A stretch of DNA of 7,389 bases from Hyphomicrobiaceae bacterium (GCA_020442225.1 JAGRKR010000014.1:3497-10885), one strand, 5' to 3'; shown: positions 1-6,118, counted from the stretch's first letter. Notes: generated by a model not told the origin, from the letters alone. A program made the numbers and translations.

Positions 1-791
1 TTCATGGTCATGAACCCCGTGAGTTGCAGGAAGCCCGGATAGACGCGACGGCCGAAGCCCGGATTGGGCCAGGGAACGTGCGTGATGACGTTGCGCGAGA
101 ACCAGGCCGTGCCGCGCCGCTCCGCCAGCCGGTTGACCGCGGTCGGCGAGATGCGTGTATCGACCGGCCCACCCATGAGGATCATGCTGTGGGGCGCGCA
201 CGGATCGCCCTCCTCCTCCATCAGCGCGACGGCGGCGAGCACCGGCACCGAGGGTTGGCACACGGCCAGGACATGCGCGTCGCCACCGAACATGGCGAGC
301 ATGTCGCGGATATAGTCGACGTAATCGTCCAGATCGAAGGCTCCGGCCATGGCCGAAACCATGCGCGCGTCCTGCCAATCGGTGATGTAGACCTCGTGGC
401 TCGGCAGCAAGGTCTCGACCGTGCCACGCAGCAGCGTGGCGAAATGGCCGGACATGGGCGCGACGATGATGACCCGTGGATCGTTTCGCTCGACGCCCGC
501 AGGCAGCTCACGCCGGAAGTGCACCAGCCGGCAGAACTCGCGATCCCACACGATCTCCTCGGTCACCTCCACCGTCTCGCCGTCGACCACGGTGTCGTGG
601 ATCAGGAACGACGGCTTGCCGTAGCGGCGCGTGGTCCGCTCGAAGACCTCGCAAGCGGCGACCGCGCCCCGACCGACGGCGGTGTGCCGAAACGGATTGA
701 AAGGATTGTTGAAGAACAGCCTGCATGAGTCGGCTGCAGCTCGCGCTGGCCGAAACGCTGCATGGCTCAGCTCGTACCAGTGGTAGAGCAC
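1..791 (-). CDS. phaZ: Intracellular polyhydroxyalkanoate depolymerase, PhaZ type (3' end cut by window edge)
   Basis: Degrades stored intracellular PHA/PHB granules to hydroxyacid units in the cytoplasm. I translated the minus strand myself: a GTG start at 791..789 opens MLYHWYELSHAAFRPARAAA, followed by RLFFNNPFNP, the characteristic N-terminus of the intracellular PhaZ family. 263 residues are visible; the family is usually around 400, so roughly the last third lies off the left edge. The lipase-box-like segment AVCQPSVPVLAA puts a cysteine at residue 178. In Ralstonia PhaZ1 the equivalent Cys183 is the nucleophile of a Cys-Asp-His triad; the Asp and His would be in the missing part. EVYITDWQDA (about 133-142) also fits the alpha/beta-hydrolase fold. 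The gene lies 161 bases downstream of senC on the same strand, so it could be read through or have its own promoter. The GTG start is chosen from family similarity; a G-rich stretch about 10 bases upstream is only a moderate ribosome binding site. Confidence 0.93.
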   Translation of the reverse strand, partial: MLYHWYELSHAAFRPARAAADSCRLFFNNPFNPFRHTAVGRGAVAACEVFERTTRRYGKPSFLIHDTVVDGETVEVTEEIVWDREFCRLVHFRRELPAGVERNDPRVIIVAPMSGHFATLLRGTVETLLPSHEVYITDWQDARMVSAMAGAFDLDDYVDYIRDMLAMFGGDAHVLAVCQPSVPVLAAVALMEEEGDPCAPHSMILMGGPVDTRISPTAVNRLAERRGTAWFSRNVITHVPWPNPGFGRRVYPGFLQLTGFMTM

Positions 792-952
792 AGCCGCGAA
801 TCCCCCGGTTATTGTCCCTCGGGCCCGCTCGCGTCGGCAACCATGTCTAGCAGCAGCGTGTGTTGTCTCGTTTGGCCGCCATCCGAACGGGCTCTGTATC
901 CACCCGTGACAGTAGAGACTGGACTGATTCCCTTCAATATAAAAGCCTTGTG
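792..952 (-). other. Intergenic region between senC and phaZ
   Basis: This 161-base gap is more AT-rich near the senC end (about 925-947) than the surrounding genes. Read on the minus strand it holds a possible but weak sigma70-like pair for phaZ: TTGAAG at 937..932, a 17-base spacer, then TACTGT at 914..909. The -10 hexamer matches only three of six bases, so this is a guess. There is an 8-base palindrome CGGGCCCG near 821. I see no convincing stem with a T tract to end the senC transcript, so read-through into phaZ cannot be excluded. Confidence 0.35.
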
Positions 953-1567
953 TCAGTGAACGACCTTCGCCAACCCCTCGGCCAGGGCCTTCGGCGTGAT
1001 GCCGTAGCGGAAGTGAGTGACGAACTTTCCCGAGGGGTCCATGAGGTAGGTGATGGCGCTGTGGTCAATCGTGTAGCCACTGGTGAGCTTCTTGTCCTCG
1101 ACCTTGGCATAATAGACTCGGTAGGCGCGAGCGACGGCACGCACCTGCTCGGGCGTGCCGGTCAGCCCGACGAGGCGGGGGTGAAAACTCGCGACGTAGA
1201 GCTTGAGCTGAGCCGGCGTATCGCGCTCGGGATCGACCGAGATGAACACCGGCGTGATGCGCTTGCCCTTGTCGCCGAGCAGATCGAGTGCGCCCGCCAT
1301 CACCTGAAGGCCGCCCGGACAGACGTCGGGGCAATAGGTGAAGCCGAAGGTGACGAGCATGTACTTGCCGCGGAAATCGCGATCGCTCACCGTCTTCCCC
1401 TGGTGATCGACCAGTGTGAACGGACCGCCGACGCGCGCCTGTCCGTACTCCTTGATCCGTGGCGCCCCGGCCAGGAGGAACGAGCGCGCCTCGGGCAGCA
1501 CAGCCAGTGCGGCCGCCGCACCGAAGGTGAAGCAGGCGACGATCACGGCAACAAGCCGAAGACGCAT
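953..1567 (-). CDS. senC: SCO1/SenC/PrrC family copper-binding thioredoxin-fold protein
   Basis: Membrane-anchored, periplasm-facing copper chaperone or thiol-disulfide protein; the family delivers copper to the CuA or CuB site of cytochrome oxidases and, as PrrC/SenC in Rhodobacter, is tied to RegB/PrrB signalling. From the chosen start the protein has 204 residues. An N-terminal hydrophobic segment (about 4-24) is a signal anchor. The diagnostic CxxxC motif is in TFGFTYCPDVCPGG (Cys79 and Cys83), and the third copper ligand is His169 in TIDHSAITYLMDP, so all three ligands are present. VFISVDPERDTP is another family hallmark. The ATG at 1567..1565 is preferred because AGGAGG lies 10 bases before it; an in-frame ATG at 1624 would add 19 arginine-rich residues before the signal segment. 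It follows the ABC permease by 57 bases on the same strand, suggesting cotranscription. No cytochrome oxidase gene is in view. Confidence 0.93.
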   Translation of the reverse strand: MRLRLVAVIVACFTFGAAAALAVLPEARSFLLAGAPRIKEYGQARVGGPFTLVDHQGKTVSDRDFRGKYMLVTFGFTYCPDVCPGGLQVMAGALDLLGDKGKRITPVFISVDPERDTPAQLKLYVASFHPRLVGLTGTPEQVRAVARAYRVYYAKVEDKKLTSGYTIDHSAITYLMDPSGKFVTHFRYGITPKALAEGLAKVVH

Positions 1568-1569
1568 GT

Positions 1570-1583
1570 GGAGGCGGCCTCCT
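1570..1583 (-). promoter_or_regulatory. senC ribosome binding site within a short inverted repeat
   Basis: On the minus strand the AGGAGG Shine-Dalgarno sequence (1583..1578) is directly followed by CCG and CCTCC, so GGAGG and CCTCC form a perfect 5-bp inverted repeat with a 3-base loop at 1582..1570. If it folds in the mRNA, the hairpin would hide the ribosome binding site of senC. The repeat is seen directly; any regulatory effect is inference. Confidence 0.5.
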
Positions 1584-1624
1584 GCCGGGCTGCGTGGGCG
1601 TCGTACGTCCCGGCGTACGCGCAC

Positions 1625-2458
1625 CTATTCTCCGAGCTGCACCAGCGTCCCGTTGGCGCGAGCGCTGCGGAGCATCTGAGCGAATATCATGGCCCCCGCG
1701 GAAAGATAGATGGCATTGAGTAGCAGCGCCACGACCATCGACCAGGCATCGAACACCTGCGCGGCGAGCAAACTCCTCATGCCCTCGAAGACATGGGTCG
1801 GCGGCAAGGCCAGCGCCACCGGTTGCAGCCATGCCGGCAGCGTCGCCACGGGATAATAGACGCACGCCACCGGCAACAGCACGAACACGACGAGCCAGGC
1901 AAAACCTTCCGCGCCGAGGCCATAGCGCAGCACCGCGCCTGTCGCCACGAGGCCCAGCGCCCAGGCCGTCAGCATCAGGTTGGCGAAGAACGCCGCGAAG
2001 GCGAAACCGAGGACGAGCAGATTGAAGCCGAAGAACAGGTAGGCCAGCACCGCGACCGGCACCAGGGCGATCGCCAGGCGGATGAGGCTGACCAGCATGA
2101 GCGCCGCTACCAACTCCCATGGCCTCAGCGGACTCATCAGGAGGTGCCCCAGGTTGCGCGACCAGATCTCCTCGAGAAACGACACGGAGAAGCCGAGCTG
2201 CCCCCGCACCAGGATGTCCCACAGCAGCACCGCCCCGATCAGCAGACCCGCGGCCTTCGCGTAATAGTTGGTGGTCTCGGCCAGATGCCGTTGCATGAGG
2301 CCCCACATCAGCATCTGCACGAGCGGCCAGTAGATGAGCTCCGCGATGCGCGGCCAGGACGAGCGTATGACGTACCAGTAGCGCAGCACCATGGCCCAGA
2401 TCCGCCGCAGCGAGGCGCGCGGACCGAATTGTTCGAGAGCTCGAGTCCGGCCGCCCAT
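1625..2458 (-). CDS. ABC-2 type transporter permease
   Basis: Inner-membrane subunit of an ABC-2 type exporter; substrate unknown. The protein has 277 residues, typical for this family. After a basic cytoplasmic N-terminus with an amphipathic stretch (about 18-36), hydrophobic segments are visible at roughly 38-56, 70-85, 115-144, 147-176, 186-208 and 238-263, giving about six membrane spans. FLEEIWSRNLGHLLMSPLRP (94-113) is the cytoplasmic region that usually contacts the ATPase in ABC-2 permeases, and ALPPTHVFEGMR (217-228) is the conserved segment before the last span. The ATG at 2458 is supported by TAGGAG six bases upstream; that site overlaps the stop codon of the ATPase gene, so the two are very probably translationally coupled. 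The substrate cannot be told from sequence. The neighbouring Sco-type protein makes a copper- or cytochrome-related role possible, as in NosFY-like transporters, but this is inference. Confidence 0.9.
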   Translation of the reverse strand: MGGRTRALEQFGPRASLRRIWAMVLRYWYVIRSSWPRIAELIYWPLVQMLMWGLMQRHLAETTNYYAKAAGLLIGAVLLWDILVRGQLGFSVSFLEEIWSRNLGHLLMSPLRPWELVAALMLVSLIRLAIALVPVAVLAYLFFGFNLLVLGFAFAAFFANLMLTAWALGLVATGAVLRYGLGAEGFAWLVVFVLLPVACVYYPVATLPAWLQPVALALPPTHVFEGMRSLLAAQVFDAWSMVVALLLNAIYLSAGAMIFAQMLRSARANGTLVQLGE

Positions 2459-2466
2459 GACTGCTC

Positions 2467-3258
2467 CTATGTACCGCTCTTGGCCCCGCCGTCCCGGCGG
2501 CGGGCGATGTCGAGAAACACCTCCTCGAGGTTGGCGCGCCCATATTCTTTCACGAGCCCCTGCGGCGAGGCGTCGGCGACGATGCGTCCGCGCTCGAGCA
2601 TCAGCACCCGGTCGGCGAGCCGCTCGACCTCCGCCATGTTGTGAGAGGCCAGAACGACGGTGGCCGCCCGTCGCTCGCAGTACGTCTGGAGATGCGAGCG
2701 CACCCAGTCGGCGGTGTCGGGATCGAGCGAGGCCGTCGGCTCGTCGAGCAACAGCACCTCCGGCTCGTTCAGGAACGCCTTCGCCAAGCTGGCCCGCGTC
2801 TTCTGGCCTGCCGAGAGCTTGCCGTGCGGCCTGTCGAGCAGCTCCCCGAGCCGCAGCTCGTCAGCAAGCGTGGCGACGCGAGCGGAGAGATCGGCCACGC
2901 CGTAGAGCCGACCGAACACCTCGAGATTCTGCCTGACCGTCAGCCGCATGGGCACATCGACATACGGGCTCTCGAAGTTCATGCGGTGAAGGACCTTGCT
3001 GCGCTCCCGGGCCATGTCGTGGCCGAGCACGCGCGCGGCGCCCGACGTCGGCGTCACCAGCCCCATCAGCATGGCGATCGTGGTCGTCTTGCCTGCACCG
3101 TTGCCGCCGAGCAGCGCCGTGATCGAGCCCGCCGCCAGCACGAAGCTCAGGTCGTCGACGGCGACGACATCGCCGAACACCTTGCGCAGATGCGCGACCT
3201 CGACCGGAGGGGTGCCGCCCGCCTGTCGGAACGTGGAACCTGCCGTGTCATCTTGCAT
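2467..3258 (-). CDS. ABC transporter ATP-binding protein (partner of the adjacent ABC-2 permease)
   Basis: Cytoplasmic ATPase that powers the adjacent permease. From the ATG at 3258 it has 263 residues. Walker A is GGNGAGKTTT (51-60), the signature is LSAGQ (148-152), Walker B with the catalytic Glu is LLLDEPTASLD (169-179), and the switch His is in ASHNMAE (His206). The Q-loop region reads MNFESPYVDVPMRLT (93-107), which lacks a clear glutamine where most relatives have one. The start is uncertain. An upstream in-frame ATG at 3312 adds 18 residues. A TTG at 3270 has GAGAGG seven bases before it and is a real alternative. The ATG at 3258 was chosen because conserved sequence begins only about 18 residues later, but it has no good ribosome binding site. 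The gene is transcribed divergently from regB and heads the likely operon ATPase-permease-senC. Confidence 0.92.
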   Translation of the reverse strand: MQDDTAGSTFRQAGGTPPVEVAHLRKVFGDVVAVDDLSFVLAAGSITALLGGNGAGKTTTIAMLMGLVTPTSGAARVLGHDMARERSKVLHRMNFESPYVDVPMRLTVRQNLEVFGRLYGVADLSARVATLADELRLGELLDRPHGKLSAGQKTRASLAKAFLNEPEVLLLDEPTASLDPDTADWVRSHLQTYCERRAATVVLASHNMAEVERLADRVLMLERGRIVADASPQGLVKEYGRANLEEVFLDIARRRDGGAKSGT

Positions 3259-3422
3259 GCCGACAGTCAAAGTCGCGCCTCTCGAGATCCAGGCCGACGG
3301 CAAGCCGCCCATCGCGCCGCACTTCTGGTCAGGGCCGGCAATTTGGGCTAGGAAGCGGATATCGACAAGTTCGAACGTGCAAGGCTGCGCGCCGCAGCCG
3401 CAGGAGCTCCGATAGTGTCGTC
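3259..3422. promoter_or_regulatory. Divergent regulatory region between the ABC operon and regB
   Basis: This region must hold the promoters for two divergent transcription units. Two inverted repeats are visible: CGAC-N7-GTCG at 3261-3275 beside the ABC ATPase start, and GGCTGCG-CGC-CGCAGCC at 3383-3399 just upstream of regB. A weak minus-strand sigma70-like pair is TTGTCG at 3368..3363 and CAAATT at 3345..3340, with a 17-base spacer. For regB, AGGAG at 3402-3406 lies 16 bases before the ATG, which is far for a Shine-Dalgarno. No strong consensus promoter is visible. The exact left limit depends on which ABC ATPase start is used. Confidence 0.4.
3383..3399. repeat. Perfect 7-bp inverted repeat upstream of regB
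   Basis: GGCTGCG and CGCAGCC are exact reverse complements separated by CGC. The repeat sits 24 bases upstream of the regB start codon. It could be a protein operator or, if within the transcript, a stable GC-rich hairpin in the 5' leader just before the ribosome binding site. There is no T run after it, so it is not a classic terminator. Confidence 0.55.
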
Positions 3423-4823
3423 ATGCCGACATCCGGCCGAGTGAGATCGACCGAGAACGAAAGCCGTTTGAGGTTGCAGACGATCGTGCGGCTGCGCTGG
3501 TTCGCGGTCGCCGGGCAGCTGTTCGCCATCGCGCTCGTTTATTTCGGTCTGGGCTACGAGCTGCCGGCCGGCATCTGTCTGGCCGTGATTGCACTGTCCG
3601 CCTGGCTCAACGTGTACCTGCGCATCCGCTATCCCGTCCGCCACCGGCTGTCGGCAGCGTTTGCCATGTCGCTGCTCGCCTACGACACGCTCCAACTCGC
3701 CCTCCTGCTCTATCTCACGGGCGGCATCGAAAACCCCTTCACACTGCTGATCGTGGCCCCCGTCATCGTGTCGGCTGCCTCCCTGCCGGCGCGCAACACC
3801 GTCTTCCTCGGCGTGCTCGCCCTGACGGCCACCGCGCTGCTGATCAACTATGGCCGCCCCCTGCCATGGCGCGCCGGCGAAGCACTGACGCTGCCGCTCC
3901 TCTACAAGTACGGGATCTTCGCCGCGGTGGCTTGCGGCATGACCTTCCTGGCGCTCTACGCCTTCCGCCTCTCGAAGGAATCGCGCCAGATGAGTGCCGC
4001 GCTGGCGGCGACCGAGACCGTGCTGGCGCGGGAGCAGAAGCTGCACGCGCTCGACGGTCTCGCCGCCGCCGCCGCTCACGAGCTCGGCACGCCGCTCTCG
4101 ACCATCGTCGTCGTGACCAAGGAGCTGGAGCGCGAGGTGCCGCCAGACTCCCCGCTCGCCGAAGATATCAAGCTCCTGCGCAGCCAGGCCCAGCGCTGCC
4201 GCGAGATCCTGCAGAAGCTGACCCGACAGCCTTCCGAACAGGACCCGCACCATACGAGCCTGCCGGTCACGCAGCTCATCGAGGAGGCCGCCGAGCCCTA
4301 CCACGCCTTCGGCGCGAGGCTCAGGCTGTCGGCCCATCCCGCCGACGGCACCATCGGACCGGCCGCCGCCGAGCCGGTGTGCGAGCGCCTGCCCGGCGTC
4401 ATCTACGGTCTCGGAAATTTCATCGAGAACGCCGTCGACTTCGCCGCCGCCAAGGTCGAGGTGACCGCCGTATGGACCGAGTCCAACGTCACGGTGACCG
4501 TCAGCGACGACGGACCCGGCTTTCCGCCGGACGTCATGGACGCCTTGGGCGAGCCCTACGTCACCACGCGCCCGCCGCGCGCCGGGCGATCGCGCGGAGC
4601 CACCGACACCTCGGGGCTGGGACTCGGCTTCTTCATCGCCAAGACGCTGCTCGAACGCTCGGGCGCCCAGGTCGAGCTGTCCAACCGCGAGCCGCCCGCA
4701 CACGGCGCGATCGTCACCGTGACGTGGCCGCGCAGCCAGTTCCACTTGCCCCCGCAACCGCGCCCGCTCGCTGCCGAAGCGGCGGCGCCAGCCGGCACGA
4801 TCGCCCCTTCGCCGTCAAGCTAA
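3423..4823 (+). CDS. regB: Redox-sensing sensor histidine kinase RegB/PrrB/ActS
   Basis: Membrane histidine kinase that reads quinone and redox state and phosphorylates RegA. The protein has 466 residues. The N-terminal half (about 22-182) carries around six membrane spans with the RegB-family quinone-site motif GGIENPF at 100-106, matching GGxxNPF. The H-box is AAAAHELGTPLSTI with phospho-acceptor His219. Exactly 40 residues later lies Cys259 in SQAQRCREIL, the same distance as between His225 and redox-active Cys265 in Rhodobacter capsulatus RegB, so thiol redox control is likely kept. The ATPase domain has the N-box GNFIENAVDFA (Asn336), the G1 box DDGPGF (362-367) and the G2 box GLGLGFFIAK (398-407). 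A proline/alanine-rich tail after about 440 appears disordered. It is divergent from the ABC-senC operon and followed by regA. The long reverse-strand reading frame across this gene is a GC-bias shadow. Confidence 0.95.
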   Translation: MPTSGRVRSTENESRLRLQTIVRLRWFAVAGQLFAIALVYFGLGYELPAGICLAVIALSAWLNVYLRIRYPVRHRLSAAFAMSLLAYDTLQLALLLYLTGGIENPFTLLIVAPVIVSAASLPARNTVFLGVLALTATALLINYGRPLPWRAGEALTLPLLYKYGIFAAVACGMTFLALYAFRLSKESRQMSAALAATETVLAREQKLHALDGLAAAAAHELGTPLSTIVVVTKELEREVPPDSPLAEDIKLLRSQAQRCREILQKLTRQPSEQDPHHTSLPVTQLIEEAAEPYHAFGARLRLSAHPADGTIGPAAAEPVCERLPGVIYGLGNFIENAVDFAAAKVEVTAVWTESNVTVTVSDDGPGFPPDVMDALGEPYVTTRPPRAGRSRGATDTSGLGLGFFIAKTLLERSGAQVELSNREPPAHGAIVTVTWPRSQFHLPPQPRPLAAEAAAPAGTIAPSPSS

Positions 4824-4978
4824 GGCAAATCCCTTGTTCAGCGTTAACGAATGAAAGCGCGCTTGGCTTGTCGCACCAAGGCTAGTAAGTACTTGGCATA
4901 GCGAATTGCAGGACCCGGGCGGTTGGAGTGTGCGAGCTACTCTTCGATTACGCTCCGAAGGTCCAGAGGACAGTGAAA
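4824..4978 (+). other. regB-regA intergenic region with small inverted repeats
   Basis: This gap is about 155 bases to the preferred regA start. It contains CTTGG (4862-4866), CCAAG (4876-4880) and CTTGG (4892-4896), so the middle element can pair with either neighbour, giving two mutually exclusive weak stems. AAGTACTT (4887-4894) is an 8-base palindrome. TTGGCATAGCGAATTGCA (4893-4910) resembles a sigma54 promoter but has one base too many between its GG and GC elements. The gap is long enough for regA to have its own promoter as well as read-through from regB. If translation starts at the upstream GTG (4928), the gap shrinks to 104 bases. Confidence 0.4.
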
Positions 4979-5542
4979 GTGACCGAAGATCTTTCGTATC
5001 AACCCGACGAGCTGCCTGAAGACCGCTCGCTCATCATCGTAGACGACGACCGGGCCTTCCTCGCCCGTCTGGCGCGCGCCATGGAGATCCGCGGCTTCGA
5101 AGTCCGCACGGGCCACTCTGTATCGGAGGGCCTCGACCTCATCCGGCAGAAGGCGCCTGCGTTCGCAATCGTCGACATGCGCCTCGAGGACGGCAATGGC
5201 CTCGACGTGATCGCCGAGCTGGCGCGCCTCAGCCCCGCCTCGCGCACGGTCGTGCTCACCGGCTACGGCAACATCGCCACCGCCGTGTCGGCCGTGAAAC
5301 TCGGAGCCGTGGACTATCTGGCGAAGCCCGCCGACGCCGACGACGTGGTCGACGCCCTGCTGGCGCCGCCCGACCAGAAGGCGCCGCCGCCCGAGAACCC
5401 CATGTCGGCCGATCGCGTCCGCTGGGAGCATATTCAGCGCGTCTACGAGCTGTGCAATCGCAATGTCTCGGAGACGGCGCGCCGGCTCAACATGCATCGG
5501 CGCACGCTGCAGCGCATCCTCGCCAAGCGGGCGCCCAAGTAG
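4979..5542 (+). CDS. regA: Redox response regulator RegA/PrrA/ActR
   Basis: Cytoplasmic DNA-binding response regulator, the partner of RegB, controlling respiration, carbon, nitrogen and redox-responsive genes in alphaproteobacteria. With the GTG start at 4979 it has 187 residues, close to the roughly 184 of Rhodobacter RegA. The receiver domain has the acidic pair in LIIVDDDRAFL, phospho-acceptor Asp66 in FAIVDMRLEDGNG, Thr94 in VVLTGYGN and Lys116 in DYLAKPADADD. A proline-rich hinge (about 130-142) leads to a Fis-type helix-turn-helix at the C-terminus, NVSETARRLNMHRRTLQRI, almost invariant in the RegA family. The start was chosen because AGAGGA (4965-4970) lies 8 bases before it and because the product then matches family length. 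GTG codons at 4973 and 4928 are in-frame alternatives; the latter adds 17 residues with no family match. Confidence 0.94.
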   Translation: MTEDLSYQPDELPEDRSLIIVDDDRAFLARLARAMEIRGFEVRTGHSVSEGLDLIRQKAPAFAIVDMRLEDGNGLDVIAELARLSPASRTVVLTGYGNIATAVSAVKLGAVDYLAKPADADDVVDALLAPPDQKAPPPENPMSADRVRWEHIQRVYELCNRNVSETARRLNMHRRTLQRILAKRAPK

Positions 5543-5623
5543 CACGACAGTAGCCGACGATCGCCCGAGCAGGCTGCGCCGGCCCAGACGCGCCGACGCA
5601 TTCACAGCCACGTTCGCGGCGAT
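5543..5623. other. Short convergent gap between regA and mmcB
   Basis: The 81 bases separate the stop codons of two converging genes. A bidirectional terminator would be expected here, but I see no clear stem followed by a T run in either direction. Confidence 0.4.
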
Positions 5624-6118
5624 CTATGGATACCGGCCGCGGGGATCGCAGATGGCCGCGAGCCGGTTGGCCGCTGCCGTTGCAAACCGCAGCGTCACTG
5701 CCTTGCGGCGTGCACCCGCCAGACGATGCTCGGGCGCGTCGCGCACCACCTCTCCGCCATAGCGATCCGCCAGAACGAGGCCGGTGTCGGCGGGAAGAAT
5801 CTCGCTTGGGAAATCGACGGCAACAGCGAAGAAGAAGCGATCGCAGAAGTCCCGGTACTCCGGCCATTTCTGGTCGGAACGAAAGTCCTCGACGCTCGAT
5901 TTGATCTCGACGATCCAGAGCTCACCGCTCGCCGACAGCCCGACGACGTCGGCCCGCCGGCCGGTGGCAAGCACCAGCTCCGTCACGCTGGCGCACCCCT
6001 GCAACGCGAGCAGCCTGACGACACCGCGCTGGATCTCACGCGCGCGCTCCGACTGTCGGCCATCGAGCGGCGGCGGTTCGGGGAGCCCGCTCGGCACGCC
6101 CATCTCATTCTCGCCCAT
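5624..6118 (-). CDS. mmcB: MmcB family DNA repair protein (PD-(D/E)XK-like)
   Basis: Member of the alphaproteobacterial MmcB family (formerly a DUF1052-type protein). In Caulobacter crescentus mmcB is induced by DNA damage and contributes to mitomycin C resistance; its biochemistry is not settled. The protein has 164 residues. The core looks like a PD-(D/E)XK nuclease fold: RRADVVGLSASGELWIVEIK supplies Asp57, Glu71 and Lys73, followed by the family hallmark SSVEDFRSDQKWPEYRDFCD (74-93) and a strand FFFAVAVDFP. The first 20 residues are variable and proline-rich. ATG at 6118 is used, with AGGG about 11 bases upstream; Met6 is a possible alternative. It converges with regA and diverges from egtB with a 95-base gap. 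A degenerate LexA-like element lies upstream. Confidence 0.9.
   Translation of the reverse strand: MGENEMGVPSGLPEPPPLDGRQSERAREIQRGVVRLLALQGCASVTELVLATGRRADVVGLSASGELWIVEIKSSVEDFRSDQKWPEYRDFCDRFFFAVAVDFPSEILPADTGLVLADRYGGEVVRDAPEHRLAGARRKAVTLRFATAAANRLAAICDPRGRYP

Noticed and set aside
24..728. 234-codon plus-strand open frame at the left edge
   Set aside because: It is antisense to phaZ, whose translation matches the intracellular PHA depolymerase family from start to window edge.
1065..2543. 492-codon minus-strand frame across the permease and part of senC
   Set aside because: It is out of frame with the permease and senC, which both have clear family sequence and ribosome binding sites. 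Its product is Ala/Arg/Gly-rich shadow translation.
860..2644. Two long plus-strand open frames (860-1723 and 1793-2644)
   Set aside because: They are antisense to senC and the ABC permease/ATPase, with charge-rich compositions typical of GC shadows and no domain features.
3340..3368. Minus-strand TTGTCG-N17-CAAATT as a promoter for the ABC operon
   Set aside because: Four and three matches out of six to the sigma70 hexamers is too weak for a separate feature; it is only mentioned under the divergent region.
3348..4757. 469-codon reverse-strand open frame across regB
   Set aside because: It is fully antisense to regB, which has every kinase motif. The reverse product is low-complexity, rich in Gly, Arg, Gln and Glu, with no recognisable domain. 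Long antisense frames are expected in GC-rich genes.
5543..5623. Expected bidirectional terminator between regA and mmcB
   Set aside because: GC-rich partial complementarities exist, but there is no strong stem with a T run, so none is annotated.
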